A stretch of 35,688 nt of DNA from Xanthobacteraceae bacterium (GTDB lineage: Bacteria; Pseudomonadota; Alphaproteobacteria; Rhizobiales; Xanthobacteraceae): contig JANQIP010000138.1 in assembly GCA_028282095.1 (NCBI GenBank), positions 1 to 35,688 of the forward strand. The letters run 5' to 3'. The notes beneath the pieces were generated by a model. That model was given only the letters and a program-made list of their open reading frames with translations, had not been told where the DNA came from and made no database searches. A program made the position numbers and the translations under genes. Shown piece after piece: positions 35,417 to 35,688 of the stretch (positions are counted from its first letter, which is position 1; each line of letters opens with the position of its first letter).

Positions 35417-35688
35417 ATGGCGGTAGGGCACAAGGCTGCAGACACGGGGCGCCCCGCCGCGCGCCTTTATCTCGTCATCGAGCCGGCGCGCGCGGCCGGG
35501 TCCAGCGCCGAGGACATTTCAAGGCTGCTTGCGGCGGCCGACATCGCCGCTGTGCTCGTACGCCCTGCGCATGATCCCGAAAAACTGCCAGACTTTTCGG
35601 AAAAGATCATGCGACAAAACAAAGAATTAGAGAGCGCAATTGATTCGACCCGAAGCGATCGCGCTCTCGCGCATGATCCCGAAAAACT
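35417..35688 (+). CDS. Thiamine-phosphate synthase-like ORF with in-frame repeat, partial
   Basis: A frame opens at ATG 35417 and has no stop before the window ends. Residues 1-51 include RLYLVIEPARAAG and ISRLLAAADIAAVLVRP, which resemble the first strand and helix of ThiE (thiamine-phosphate synthase, a TIM barrel that joins the pyrimidine and thiazole moieties of thiamine). Exactly where the next barrel element should come, a palindromic element continues the frame as AHDPEKLPDFSEKIMRQ and onwards. A second copy begins at 35671. I cannot see whether the ThiE sequence resumes. The gene may be a functional ThiE with an inserted segment or a broken one. Placement after fda fits related genomes as I recall them. 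There is no clear ribosome-binding site. Identity is tentative because only about 50 residues can be judged. Confidence 0.5.
   Translation, partial: MAVGHKAADTGRPAARLYLVIEPARAAGSSAEDISRLLAAADIAAVLVRPAHDPEKLPDFSEKIMRQNKELESAIDSTRSDRALAHDPEK
35569..35668 (+). repeat. Palindromic element inside the thiE-like frame
   Basis: Complete A hairpin (GCATGATCCCGAAAAACTG...GATCATGC), linker GACAAAACAAAGAATTAG and C hairpin (GAGAGCGC...GCGCTCTC). The next copy starts 102 bp later (CATGATCCC at 35570 and 35672), a multiple of three, so tandem units keep the reading frame. The second copy is cut by the window end. Confidence 0.9.

Overview
The window is high-GC alphaproteobacterial chromosome, most likely from the Hyphomicrobiales (Bradyrhizobiaceae/Xanthobacteraceae-like). 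The evidence is an Irr-type Fur regulator with a Bradyrhizobium-style GCPWHD heme motif beside fabA-fabB-fabI, a zapA-6S RNA-5-formyl-THF cyclo-ligase locus, ruvCAB with yebC, a tkt-gap-pgk-fda sugar-phosphate cluster, and intergenic palindromic repeats of the kind common in this order. Assignments come from reading motifs by eye; no database search was run.

Left end (1-2.7 kb): remains of an integrative element next to the initiator tRNA. A large serine recombinase reads directly into the 3' end of tRNA-fMet. A small ORF precedes it, and the 5' fragment of a DUF932-like gene lies further left. The rest of the element would lie left of the window.

2.7-14.9 kb: mostly monocistronic accessory and housekeeping genes separated by repeats. 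They are a CHAD protein, a divergent aspartate/ornithine carbamoyltransferase paralogue, a six-TM GGDEF-EAL protein, an MHS-family transporter, a GNAT acetyltransferase, a glutathionyl-hydroquinone reductase-like GST, a 2-hydroxyacid dehydrogenase and an SH3 protein.

14.9-19.9 kb: irr (minus) diverges from fabA-fabB-fabI (plus), which make unsaturated fatty acids and elongate fatty acids. A CorA/ZntB-like channel follows.

20.0-29.0 kb: a mostly minus-strand block. Read in the direction of transcription it is DUF4164, zapA, 6S RNA, 5-FCL, YmdB-type phosphoesterase, yebC, a membrane protein, then ruvC-ruvA-ruvB. A plus-strand EAL-CBS-GGDEF gene interrupts it between the membrane protein and ruvC.

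29.4-35.1 kb: tkt, gap, pgk and class I fda on the plus strand, closed by a strong intrinsic terminator. A thiE-like ORF then runs off the right edge.

The most unusual thing here is a dispersed two-hairpin palindromic element of about 100 bp, present in roughly a dozen copies. It occurs in modular tandem arrays, supplies stop codons to three genes, and at the right edge sits in frame inside the thiE-like ORF with a 102-bp tandem period, resembling the gene-inserting palindromic elements of Rickettsia.
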